From an uncultured Bacillota bacterium (GTDB lineage Bacteria > Bacillota_I > Bacilli_A > RFN20 > CAG-449), in the NCBI GenBank assembly GCA_905204225.1, contig CAJKZK010000045.1:1-12915 (forward strand): a DNA stretch of 12,915 nt, in the 5' to 3' direction. Within the stretch, counting starts at the first letter, position 1; each line of letters opens with the position of its first letter. A program made the position numbers and the translations under genes. Below are positions 1-6,071 of the stretch, one piece after another. The notes beneath the pieces are model-generated. The model was given only the letters and a program-made list of their open reading frames with translations, was not told the DNA's origin and did not search any database.

Positions 1-62
1 TAATGAACTTAATAAATAGGCAAAAAAACATGCTTCTTCATTTTAAAAAAATACATTATTGT

Positions 63-70
63 AGGAGGAG
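63..70 (+). promoter_or_regulatory. Ribosome binding site of the permease gene
   Basis: AGGAGGAG lies two bases before the ATG at 73 on the literal count, with its core GGAGG at a usable distance. It is close to the full anti-Shine-Dalgarno complement and fixes the start codon. Confidence 0.75.
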
Positions 71-72
71 TT

Positions 73-885
73 ATGAAAGAAATCACAACATTAAAACAAT
101 ATAAAAACAGAAATATTTTTTTTAATTTATTTATTATCTTAATGCAAATATCATTATTTGTGATCTTTTTATTAATTTGGGAAATAAGTGCCAAGCTTAA
201 TTGGATAGATCCATTTTTAGTATCTTCTCCAAGTGCAATTTTTAATTTATTTATTTATTATTTTCAACAAAATTATTTATTATCTCATATTAAAATATCC
301 ATCATAGAAACATTGATTGGATTAGTAATTGGAACATTATTAGGATTTATTATTGCAACATTTTTATTTTTAATTCCTACGTTAGATAAAATATTAGATC
401 CTTATTTAATTGTTTTAAATGCTCTTCCAAAAACAGCTTTAGCACCTATATTAATTATATGGGCAGGAACTAATATTAAAGGTATTGTAGTAGTTTCAAT
501 TTCTTTAAATTTAATTATTACTATAATATCAACTTTAAGTTATTTTAAAAATGTAGATAAAAATTTAATCAAAATGTTAAAAACTATGAACGCTAATTCA
601 TTACAAATATTATTTAAATTGATTTATCCTGCTAATATAGAAAATATTTTGTCAATTATTAAAGTAAATATTGGATTAACTTGGGTTGGAGTAATAGTAG
701 GTGAATTTTTAGTATCGCGTGAAGGAATTGGTTATTTAGTAGTATATGGTGGTCAAGTATTTAAATTAGATTTGGTTATGATGGGAGTGTTTATTTTAGC
801 TCTTATTGCTTTAATAATGTATGAAATTGTAAACATTATTGAACATATATTAAAAAAAATAAAAAATAAAAATCATAAAAAATAG
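73..885 (+). CDS. ABC transporter permease, NitT/TauT (SsuC/TauC) type
   Basis: This is the membrane permease subunit of an ABC importer of the nitrate/taurine/sulfonate/thiamine-precursor class. The 270-residue protein has about six hydrophobic segments. Family hallmarks include the stretch LPKTALAPILIIWAG at residues 118-132. The cytoplasmic EAA-type coupling loop is around 165-195 (NANSLQILFKLIYPANIENI), where it would contact the ATPase subunit. The motif GEFLVSREGIGYLV follows at 210-223. Length is normal for the family. The ATG is supported by a strong ribosome binding site at 63-70 (AGGAGGAG). The ATPase subunit is not in the window and may lie just upstream; bases 2-19 could be the last codons of such a gene, but this is not provable. 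A solute-binding protein of the same class occurs 4.2 kb downstream at 5056. The substrate cannot be told from the sequence; a thiamine precursor, sulfonate or similar small molecule is possible. Confidence 0.9.
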   Translation: MKEITTLKQYKNRNIFFNLFIILMQISLFVIFLLIWEISAKLNWIDPFLVSSPSAIFNLFIYYFQQNYLLSHIKISIIETLIGLVIGTLLGFIIATFLFLIPTLDKILDPYLIVLNALPKTALAPILIIWAGTNIKGIVVVSISLNLIITIISTLSYFKNVDKNLIKMLKTMNANSLQILFKLIYPANIENILSIIKVNIGLTWVGVIVGEFLVSREGIGYLVVYGGQVFKLDLVMMGVFILALIALIMYEIVNIIEHILKKIKNKNHKK

Positions 886-908
886 GAGTTAATTTCTCCT
901 ATTTTTTT
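877..908. terminator. Bidirectional terminator between permease and rex
   Basis: A hairpin with arms at 877-888 (AAAAAATAGGAG) and 896-907 (CTCCTATTTTTT) encloses a 7-base loop (TTAATTT). The arms pair over 12 bases. The A-rich left side and T-rich right side make it a Rho-independent terminator in both directions. The left arm contains the TAG stop of the permease (883-885), and the right arm contains the stop of rex (899-901 on the minus strand), so both convergent genes end inside the terminator. Confidence 0.85.
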
Positions 909-1531
909 GTATTCAAATGTCGACACAATATTGCAAGTGAAGAAGCCATATTTTCATTTTGAATTAAAATATCTTCATCAACGTTTAATTTTGTTGGTGC
1001 AAAATTCCAAATAGCTTTTACTCCTGCTTTAACTAATTTATTACATACTTCTTGAGCAAATTGATGTGGAACAGTAATAATACCAATATGAATTTCATTC
1101 TTTTTACAAAAATCTTCTAAAGTATCTAATGGCATAATTTCAATGTTATTAATTTTAGAAAACAATAAATCTTTTTTTACATCAAACGCTTTTACAATTG
1201 ATAAACCATATTCATTAAATCCATTATAATTTAATAAAGCTCTTCCTAATGAACCTACTCCAACAAGAACAGATCTATTATTTTGATCAACACCTAAAAA
1301 CAATTCAAAATCATTTAATAATTCATCTATTTCATAACCTACTTTAGGTTTTCCACCACTTCTAGAAACAATTGCTAAATCTTTTCTAACTTGTACATCA
1401 TTTAAATTCAATTTTTTAGCAATAGTAGTAGATGAAACAAATTTTTCCCCTTCTTTTTGAATCATTTTTAAATATTCTATATAAAAAGGCAATCTTTTTA
1501 ATGTGTTTTTGGATGCATATTTATTCTTCAT
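899..1531 (-). CDS. rex: Redox-sensing transcriptional repressor Rex
   Basis: Rex is a cytoplasmic dimeric repressor that leaves its operators when the NADH/NAD+ ratio rises, and typically controls fermentation and anaerobic respiration genes in Gram-positive bacteria. The 210-residue length is normal. The N-terminal winged helix covers about residues 10-75: LKRLPFYIEYL at 11-21, then the helix-turn-helix VSSTTIAKKLNLNDVQVRKD, then SGGKPKVGY. The Rossmann domain follows, with the glycine-rich dinucleotide loop GVGSLG at 91-96 and an acidic residue (D117) after the second strand. The C-terminus ends in the family-like pattern NFAPTKLNV...NENMASSLAIL. The start is bounded by an in-frame TGA 21 bases upstream, and no Shine-Dalgarno sequence precedes it. 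The gene converges on the permease. No convincing Rex operator palindrome was found within the window. Confidence 0.95.
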   Translation of the reverse strand: MKNKYASKNTLKRLPFYIEYLKMIQKEGEKFVSSTTIAKKLNLNDVQVRKDLAIVSRSGGKPKVGYEIDELLNDFELFLGVDQNNRSVLVGVGSLGRALLNYNGFNEYGLSIVKAFDVKKDLLFSKINNIEIMPLDTLEDFCKKNEIHIGIITVPHQFAQEVCNKLVKAGVKAIWNFAPTKLNVDEDILIQNENMASSLAILCRHLNTKK

Positions 1532-1538
1532 ATATTCT

Positions 1539-1566
1539 ATTTTAACTCATTTAAAAATTTTATCAA
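1539..1566 (-). promoter_or_regulatory. Candidate rex promoter, possibly giving a leaderless mRNA
   Basis: On the minus strand, TTGATA (1566-1561) and TAAAAT (1544-1539) are separated by 16 bases. A start seven bases downstream would fall next to the rex ATG (1531), so the mRNA would be nearly leaderless, consistent with the absent ribosome binding site. A second candidate pair lies farther upstream, TTGCAA (1609-1604) and TAAATA (1587-1582), also 16 bases apart, and would leave a leader of about 40 bases. In DNA this AT-rich, chance matches are common. Confidence 0.4.
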
Positions 1567-1612
1567 TGTTATTTTTTTCAATATTTAGCAAAAATCATAC
1601 ATTTTGCAATAT

Positions 1613-2200
1613 TTATATACTCCATGGCTTTAAATTAGTAGAACAATATTCAGCCATTTGATATATATCTTCTTTTAAATTATTGTTAATCCAATATACT
1701 AATGCGTTAGCAATACCTCCAGACCAGATTAATCTTTGATATTTTTTCTCAATTGGTATATTTTTATCTTTTAAAACCATTTCATTAAGCATATATAAAT
1801 ATTTATTAATAAAACCAGCATTAAATATTAATTTTAATTCATTAGAATTTTCTTTTACTAAGAAAAAAAATTTTACATACCAGTCATATGATGTATTTTT
1901 TCTATAAGGAGAACCTACTTCAATTAATAATTTTGTATTTAAATCTATCACTATTTCTTTTAATAGATCATTTTTAGTTTGAAAATTATTATAAAAAGCT
2001 GTTCTAGACACTCCAGCTTTATTACATAATAATGTAATACTGATATTTTCATAATCCATTTCATTCATTAAAATAATTATTGCCTTTTTTAAACTATTTT
2101 TTATTTCTTCATTTAATTCAAAAGCATATTGTTTTAATCCTTTTAATTTATTTACATTATTTACATTTACTTTATTTTTGTTTTTAGTGTTGTTATTCAT
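1613..2200 (-). CDS. TetR/AcrR-family transcriptional regulator
   Basis: The 195-residue protein has a TetR-type N-terminal DNA-binding domain: helix-turn-helix ISITLLCNKAGVSRTAFY at about residues 53-70, followed by the typical NNFQTKNDLL. The C-terminal two thirds is the variable helical ligand and dimer domain, and its ligand cannot be predicted. The first 20 residues are a low-complexity N/K/V tail before the domain. The gene is divergent from degV with 82 bases between start codons. A palindrome in that gap (2239-2254) is its likely operator, giving repression of degV together with autoregulation. A weak ribosome binding site (AAAGG) lies 12 bases before the ATG. Similar TetR-DegV pairs suggest a role in lipid or fatty-acid related control, but this is inference. 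Confidence 0.85.
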   Translation of the reverse strand: MNNNTKNKNKVNVNNVNKLKGLKQYAFELNEEIKNSLKKAIIILMNEMDYENISITLLCNKAGVSRTAFYNNFQTKNDLLKEIVIDLNTKLLIEVGSPYRKNTSYDWYVKFFFLVKENSNELKLIFNAGFINKYLYMLNEMVLKDKNIPIEKKYQRLIWSGGIANALVYWINNNLKEDIYQMAEYCSTNLKPWSI

Positions 2201-2201
2201 C

Positions 2202-2229
2202 TTGAAATTAAGCCTTTCTTTGCTATAAT
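2202..2229 (+). promoter_or_regulatory. degV promoter
   Basis: TTGAAA at 2202-2207 and a perfect TATAAT at 2224-2229 are separated by 16 bases. A ribosome binding site, AGAGAGG at 2271-2277, stands in front of the degV ATG at 2283. The palindrome at 2239-2254 begins nine bases after the -10 box, over the expected transcription start. Confidence 0.75.
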
Positions 2230-2238
2230 GCTAACGTA

Positions 2239-2254
2239 AAAGACAGTTGTCTTT
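2239..2254. promoter_or_regulatory. Palindromic operator in the tetR-degV intergenic region
   Basis: AAAGACA-GT-TGTCTTT is a perfect 7+2+7 inverted repeat. It lies just downstream of the -10 boxes of both divergent promoters: degV at 2224-2229 and tetR at 2266-2261. A protein bound here would block both. TetR proteins commonly bind such short palindromes beside their own gene, so the 1613-2200 product is the natural candidate. Confidence 0.7.
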
Positions 2255-2260
2255 ATCGAT

Positions 2261-2269
2261 ATTATAACA
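2261..2269 (-). promoter_or_regulatory. Extended -10 promoter element for tetR
   Basis: Read on the minus strand, this is TGTTATAAT: a perfect TATAAT with the TG extension one base upstream. Extended -10 promoters do not need a good -35 box, and none is obvious here. The transcript would start near the palindrome at 2239-2254 and run into the TetR gene. Confidence 0.55.
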
Positions 2270-2282
2270 AAGAGAGGTAAAA

Positions 2283-3098
2283 ATGAAAATAAAATTAATT
2301 ACAGATACAGGAGCCGATTTACTCGATGAAGAAATAATTAAAAATAATATACTTATTATCAACCTATCAGTGACATTTAATAATATAGAATTCAACGATA
2401 CTTTGGATGTTTTTTGGAATAATTTAATTGAGGGAAAAATTAGTAAAACATCTCAGCCAAGTCCACAAGCATTTATAAATGCTTTTTCATCTATAAAAAA
2501 TGATGAAATAGGTTTATATATTTCTTTATCATCAATGTTATCAGGAACATATCAAACTGCAATGATGGTAAAAGAACAAAATAATTATGATAACATTTAT
2601 ATTATCGATTCAAAATTAGCATCTATTGGACAAAAAGAATTAGTAAATAAAGCTCTTGAATTAATTAATAAAAATTTAGAAATCAATCAAATAGTTAATG
2701 AATTAGAATTGTTTAAAACTAAAATAAAATTAATTGCAGCTTTAGATAGTTTAAAATATTTAGCTAGAGGTGGAAGAATTTCTAAAACTGTAGCTAATTT
2801 TGCTAATATCTTAAATTTAAAAGTTATTATTTCTGTAACTAATGAAGGCATAAAATTATTATCTAAAGCTATTGGTAATAATCATGCTACAACAAAATTA
2901 ATTGAATTTATCAACAAAGAAAATATTAATAAAGAATATAAAATTATTCCAATTTATTCTTACGATAATAAAAATTGTCAGAATTTTATAAATAAATTAA
3001 ACAATAATTTAGTTGATAAAAAAATGTACCCTATTGGTAGTACAATTGGAACTCATATAGGTCCTTATGCATATGGAGTGGTATTCATTGGAAACTAA
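2283..3098 (+). CDS. DegV family protein (FakB-like fatty-acid-binding protein)
   Basis: DegV/FakB proteins bind a fatty acid and present it to the kinase FakA, which makes acyl-phosphate for membrane lipid synthesis. The 271 residues are close to the usual length of about 280. Family motifs are in order: the N-terminal ITDTGADL (residues 6-13), KTSQPSP (55-61), the ligand-binding SLSSMLSGTYQ (81-91), LKYLARGGRIS (157-167) and the C-terminal GTHIGPYAYG (256-265). No transmembrane segments are seen, so it acts in the cytoplasm. A strong promoter, palindromic operator and ribosome binding site precede it, shared with the divergent TetR gene. Genomes often hold several DegV paralogues with different lipid preference, so the exact ligand is unknown. 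No clear terminator follows. Confidence 0.93.
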   Translation: MKIKLITDTGADLLDEEIIKNNILIINLSVTFNNIEFNDTLDVFWNNLIEGKISKTSQPSPQAFINAFSSIKNDEIGLYISLSSMLSGTYQTAMMVKEQNNYDNIYIIDSKLASIGQKELVNKALELINKNLEINQIVNELELFKTKIKLIAALDSLKYLARGGRISKTVANFANILNLKVIISVTNEGIKLLSKAIGNNHATTKLIEFINKENINKEYKIIPIYSYDNKNCQNFINKLNNNLVDKKMYPIGSTIGTHIGPYAYGVVFIGN

Positions 3099-3119
3099 AT
3101 TTGTAATTATTAATTAAAC

Positions 3120-3204
3120 CAAATAAATAACAAATATTTTATATTTTCATATATACAATTTGTGAGATTATTTTGAAAATTAAAAATATATTACTAATTC
3201 CTAT
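3120..3204 (+). repeat. 85-bp direct repeat, left copy (truncated start of the solute-binding-protein gene)
   Basis: This segment matches 5003-5087 over 85 bases without gaps, and I count 7 mismatches. It contains the leader, the Shine-Dalgarno region and the first ten codons of the solute-binding lipoprotein gene. Here the start codon is TTG instead of ATG, and the frame stops after about 13 codons (TGA just after 3204). It is therefore a dead gene start, left by duplication, by insertion of the intervening cassette, or by deletion of a tandem paralogue. It lies 22 bases after the degV stop codon. Confidence 0.85.
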
Positions 3205-3258
3205 TCAACATTGATTTATTAATTTTGCTAATAATGTTAAAACATGAATTCCAATAAA

Positions 3259-3361
3259 ACGCAAGATAGCTTTACCTTATTTGCTATATAATACGCAGGT
3301 TTGTTTTCACTAAATTTCCAACAATACGCAAAATTATTGTCATTTTTCTAGATATTACGCA
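3259..3361 (-). repeat. Array of four TGCGT-type repeats, 31-34 bp apart
   Basis: On the minus strand, TGCGT starts at 3361, 3330, 3297 and 3263, giving spacings of 31, 33 and 34 bases, about three helical turns. Similarity extends beyond the core in some units: TGCGTATTGTTGGAA at 3330 resembles TGCGTTTTATTGGAA at 3263. Regular subterminal repeats beginning with TG are typical of some insertion-sequence ends, for example the IS21 family. No transposase gene is present beside it, so this would be an orphan end. Confidence 0.5.
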
Positions 3362-3392
3362 TTTTTCATTCATTTTTTTAAATCTATAAAAA

Positions 3393-3475
3393 GTTCTAAA
3401 AACGGACAAACTAATTATATAATTGGTTCTAAAAACGGACAAATTAATGAAATATCGGTTGTAAAAACGGACAGA
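3393..3475 (+). repeat. Three 18-bp repeats at 32-33 bp spacing before the ATPase gene
   Basis: GTTCTAAAAACGGACAAA occurs at 3393-3410 and 3426-3443. A variant, GTTGTAAAAACGGACAGA, occurs at 3458-3475. Starts are 33 and 32 bases apart, so the copies lie on one face of the helix. The third copy holds the likely -35 box of the ATPase promoter. The units could be operators for a cooperative regulator, or transposase-binding repeats of an IS21-like end, which would begin TGTCCG when read on the minus strand. Confidence 0.8.
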
Positions 3476-3502
3476 ATGTAATAATATGATTTTATAAAGG
3501 AG
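3459..3502 (+). promoter_or_regulatory. Promoter and ribosome binding site of the ATPase gene
   Basis: TTGTAA at 3459-3464 and TAATAT at 3482-3487 are separated by 17 bases. The ribosome binding site AAAGGAG is at 3496-3502, nine bases before the ATG at 3512. The -35 box sits inside the third 18-bp repeat, which has G where the other two copies have C (TTGTAA against TTCTAA), so only that copy resembles a -35 element. Confidence 0.55.
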
Positions 3503-3511
3503 CTAAATATT

Positions 3512-4861
3512 ATGTTTAGAAAAGCAAAATCAAAATTAATAGATTGGAAAAATAACAGTAAAAACGCATTACTCGTTACAGGTGCTAGACAAGTTGGAAA
3601 AACATTTATTATTAGAGAATTTTTAGAAGAAGAAATTGGAGAAGATAATTTTATTGAATTTAATTTATTTGAAAATGAACTAGCCAAAAAAACTATTGAT
3701 AATTCTTTAAATAGTGAAGATTTATTATTTAGATTATCCGCACTTGCTAATAAACCAATGATAAAAGGTAAAACAGTAATCTTTTTAGATGAAGTACAAG
3801 TATGTTCAAATATTATAACCGCTATTAAATTTTTAGTAAGCGAAGGCTCTTATAGATATATTTTAAGTGGTTCTTTACTTGGTACTGAACTTAAAGACAT
3901 AAAATCAATTCCTGTTGGATATATGAGCACTTTTCAAATGTTTCCATTAGATTTTGAAGAATTTTTAATTGCTAATAATCTAAATACCACTGTAATAAAA
4001 AAATTAAAAAATAATTTTGATACTTTAACTCCTGTAGATGATATCATTCATAGTAAGCTTATTGATATGTTTCATTTATATTTAATCGTTGGTGGGATGC
4101 CAGCTGTTGTAAAAAAATATTTAGAAACAAATAATTTAAAAGATGTAGTAGAAGAACAAAATAATATTAATAGTTTATATAGACAAGATATCAGTAAATA
4201 TGATCAAGAAAATAAACTATACATTAAAGAAATATTTGATTTAATTCCTAGTGAACTTAATAATCAAAATAAAAGATTTATAATGAAAAATCTAAACGAA
4301 AATTTAAAATTTAATAGATATGAAAATAGCTTTTTATGGTTAAAAGATGCTGGTGTTGCATTACCAACTTATTGTGCAGATGAACCAAAAACTACATTAA
4401 TGCTTAGTAAATCAAGAAACTTATTTAAACTTTTTCATTGCGATGTCGGTCTTCTTGCTAGTATGTATATGGACAATAATTTACAAATTAAAATTCTTAA
4501 TAAAGATAAAGATATAAACTTTGGTTGTATTTATGAAAATGCAATTGCAGAAGAGTTGGTTTCAAAGGGGTTTGATTTATATTATTACAAAAATAATAAA
4601 TTTGGCGAAATAGATTTTCTTATTGAGAATAAAGGTGTTGTAATTCCTCTTGAAATCAAATCAGGTAAAAATTATAAAAAGCATAACGCTTTAGATCATT
4701 TATTATCAAATAATTTTGATATTCCAAAAGGCTATATTTTATCAAATAATAACATTGAAATAAATTCAAATAAAATTTATTTACCTATATATATGATTAT
4801 GTTCTTTGAAAAAGATAAAGTTAAAGATATGAAATATAAAGTAGATTTATCTAATTTATAG
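3512..4861 (+). CDS. AAA-type ATPase with DUF4143-like and nuclease-like C-terminus
   Basis: This 449-residue protein belongs to the widespread AAA_14/DUF4143 group of bacterial ATPases, whose function is unknown. The N-terminal ATPase domain shows Walker A GARQVGKT at residues 24-31, Walker B VIFLDEVQ at 89-96 and a sensor-like ILSGS at 117-121. MFPLDFEEFL (143-152) and LIVGGMPAVV (191-200) are typical of the group. The DUF4143-like part begins near 220. Near the C-terminus, E343, GEID (365-368) and LEIKSGK (380-386) give the E...D...ExK spacing of a PD-(D/E)XK nuclease-like fold. No signal peptide or membrane segment is seen. The gene stands alone inside a cassette flanked by the 85-bp repeat and preceded by repeat arrays, which suggests acquisition by transfer. 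Its biological role cannot be assigned. Confidence 0.88.
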   Translation: MFRKAKSKLIDWKNNSKNALLVTGARQVGKTFIIREFLEEEIGEDNFIEFNLFENELAKKTIDNSLNSEDLLFRLSALANKPMIKGKTVIFLDEVQVCSNIITAIKFLVSEGSYRYILSGSLLGTELKDIKSIPVGYMSTFQMFPLDFEEFLIANNLNTTVIKKLKNNFDTLTPVDDIIHSKLIDMFHLYLIVGGMPAVVKKYLETNNLKDVVEEQNNINSLYRQDISKYDQENKLYIKEIFDLIPSELNNQNKRFIMKNLNENLKFNRYENSFLWLKDAGVALPTYCADEPKTTLMLSKSRNLFKLFHCDVGLLASMYMDNNLQIKILNKDKDINFGCIYENAIAEELVSKGFDLYYYKNNKFGEIDFLIENKGVVIPLEIKSGKNYKKHNALDHLLSNNFDIPKGYILSNNNIEINSNKIYLPIYMIMFFEKDKVKDMKYKVDLSNL

Positions 4862-4889
4862 GTTTAATCGAACATTTATAACTATTTTA

Positions 4890-5048
4890 TTGTTAATTAA
4901 TACTTTTGGTGTAATTTTATTAATATCTATGTTAGTAGATAATTTTGAGATAATCATTTTTCTTCTTTTCGTTATTATAAATGTTATTTTAATTAAAAAT
5001 GTCAAATTAATAACAACTAATTTATATTTTCATATATATAATCTGTGA
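4890..5048 (+). CDS. Small hydrophobic ORF, doubtful or remnant
   Basis: A frame of 52 codons runs from a TTG at 4890 (an internal ATG is at 4929) to TGA at 5046-5048. It codes for one or two hydrophobic segments (for example LLLINTFGVILLISM and IIIFLLFVIINVILI). No ribosome binding site precedes either start. AT-rich DNA gives hydrophobic codons by chance, so this may be spurious or the tail of a lost membrane-protein gene. Its last 15 codons lie in the right copy of the 85-bp repeat. Confidence 0.2.
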   Translation: MLINTFGVILLISMLVDNFEIIIFLLFVIINVILIKNVKLITTNLYFHIYNL

Positions 5049-5087
5049 GGTTATTATGAAAATTAAAAATATATTACTAATTCCTAT
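5003..5087 (+). repeat. 85-bp direct repeat, right copy (leader and start of the solute-binding-protein gene)
   Basis: This is the intact copy of the segment also present at 3120-3204. It includes the leader, the TGAGG ribosome binding site at 5046-5050, the ATG at 5056 and the first codons of the lipoprotein signal peptide. The two copies bracket the ATPase cassette in direct orientation, 1883 bases apart from start to start. Confidence 0.85.
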
Positions 5088-6048
5088 GATGTTATTTTCT
5101 TTAGCAAGCTGCAATAATAATGATAATAAAATTACAATTGCTGAAGTTACACATTCATTATTTTACGCTCCACTTTATATTGCTAAAAATGCTGGTTTTT
5201 TTAATGATGTTGGTTTAGATATTGATATCGTTACAACTCCAGGAGCAGATAAAGTTATGGCAAGTTTATTATCAAAAGATGCTCAAATTGGTTTAATGGG
5301 ACCAGAAGCTTCAGTATATGTTTATAATAATGGTCAAGAAAATTATGCAATTAACTTTGCTCAATTAACTCAAAAAGATAGATCATTTTTATTAGGAAGA
5401 GAAAAAATAGATAATTTTGATTATTCTATGTTAAAAGGAAAAACAATTATTGGAGGAAGAAAAGGTGGTATGCCAGAAATGACTCTTGAACATGTTTTAA
5501 AAAAGAATGGATTAACAATAACTCAAAACGGCAAAGATAAAAATGCAGATGTTAATATAAGAGTTGATGTCTCTTTTGATGCTACATCTGGAGTTTTTGT
5601 CGCAGGTGAATCAGATTATGTAACTGCATTTGAGCCAACTGCTTCACAAATTGAAGCTACTAAAAAAGGATACATTGTATCATCAATTGGAAAAGATTCT
5701 GGTATTGTTCCATATACTTGTTTTTCATCAGTAAAATCATATTTTGAAAACAATAAAGATAAATTAAAAAAATTTACTAATGCAATTAAAAAAGGATTAG
5801 ATTATATAAACAATAATGAAACAAATAAAATCATTGAATATTTAAAACCAAGTTTTATAACATCTAAAGATGAAGAAATAATTTCTGTCATTAATAATTA
5901 TAAAAAAATTGAGGCATGGCCAAATAAACTTGGATTTACCCAAGACAACTTTAATAAATTAATCGATATTGTTAAAGAAGCTGGTGAACTAGATAAAGAT
6001 ACAAAAATTCCATATGATAAAATTGTTACTAATGAAATGATAAATTAA
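5056..6048 (+). CDS. ABC transporter solute-binding lipoprotein (NMT1/SsuA-like)
   Basis: This is the extracellular, membrane-anchored binding protein of a NitT/TauT-class importer. It is 330 residues long. The signal peptide MKIKNILLIPMMLFSLASC ends in the lipobox LASC (16-19), so C19 would be lipid-modified. The mature N-terminus has THSLFYAPLYIAKNAGFF (32-49), the characteristic first strand-helix pair of NMT1/SsuA-like proteins. KVMASLLSKDAQIGLMGPE (66-84) and GGRKGGMPEMTLE (133-145) follow. Related proteins bind thiamine pyrimidine precursors, sulfonates, nitrate or similar small molecules; the ligand here is not determinable. Translation starts at ATG 5056 after TGAGG. The matching permease type is encoded at 73-885, with rex, tetR, degV and the ATPase cassette in between, so the transporter genes look separated. 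No plus-strand terminator with a T-run was seen after it. Confidence 0.9.
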   Translation: MKIKNILLIPMMLFSLASCNNNDNKITIAEVTHSLFYAPLYIAKNAGFFNDVGLDIDIVTTPGADKVMASLLSKDAQIGLMGPEASVYVYNNGQENYAINFAQLTQKDRSFLLGREKIDNFDYSMLKGKTIIGGRKGGMPEMTLEHVLKKNGLTITQNGKDKNADVNIRVDVSFDATSGVFVAGESDYVTAFEPTASQIEATKKGYIVSSIGKDSGIVPYTCFSSVKSYFENNKDKLKKFTNAIKKGLDYINNNETNKIIEYLKPSFITSKDEEIISVINNYKKIEAWPNKLGFTQDNFNKLIDIVKEAGELDKDTKIPYDKIVTNEMIN

Positions 6049-6071
6049 AAAATCTCGTTTAAAAAAAATTA

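Larger units (their letters stand above)
3099..3511. other. Non-coding region with a truncated gene start and two repeat arrays
   Basis: No protein gene is supported in this stretch. From left to right it holds the first copy of the 85-bp repeat (3120-3204), four TGCGT-type sites (3259-3361) and three longer repeats (3393-3475). The last of these merges into the promoter and ribosome binding site of the ATPase gene. The region looks like overlapping fragments of mobile-element ends, or an operator-rich upstream region. Confidence 0.6.

Noticed and set aside
1..61. End of an upstream gene (AAT GAA CTT AAT AAA TAG at 2-19)
   Set aside because: Six codons are too few to support a gene, although an ABC ATPase ending here would make sense.
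9..194. Minus-strand ORF of 61 codons
   Set aside because: It lies opposite the permease start and its ribosome binding site, has no start signals and has a composition expected from the reverse of an AT-rich gene.
1532..1612. Rex operator upstream of rex
   Set aside because: There are TTG...ACA-like fragments, but no inverted repeat close to the known TTGTGAA/TTCACAA-type consensus.
3259..3475. A CRISPR array
   Set aside because: Starts are spaced about 33 bases, but the conserved units are only 5-18 bases, there are two different unit types, copies are three or four, and no cas genes are present.
3415..3687. Minus-strand ORF of 90 codons
   Set aside because: It is antisense to the well-supported ATPase gene, covering its Walker A region and promoter repeats, with no ribosome binding site.
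5003..5055. A riboswitch or promoter in the lipoprotein leader
   Set aside because: The TATAAT at 5037-5042 is too close to the ribosome binding site to give a full leader, no -35 box is seen, and no known riboswitch core (for example TPP) is recognisable.
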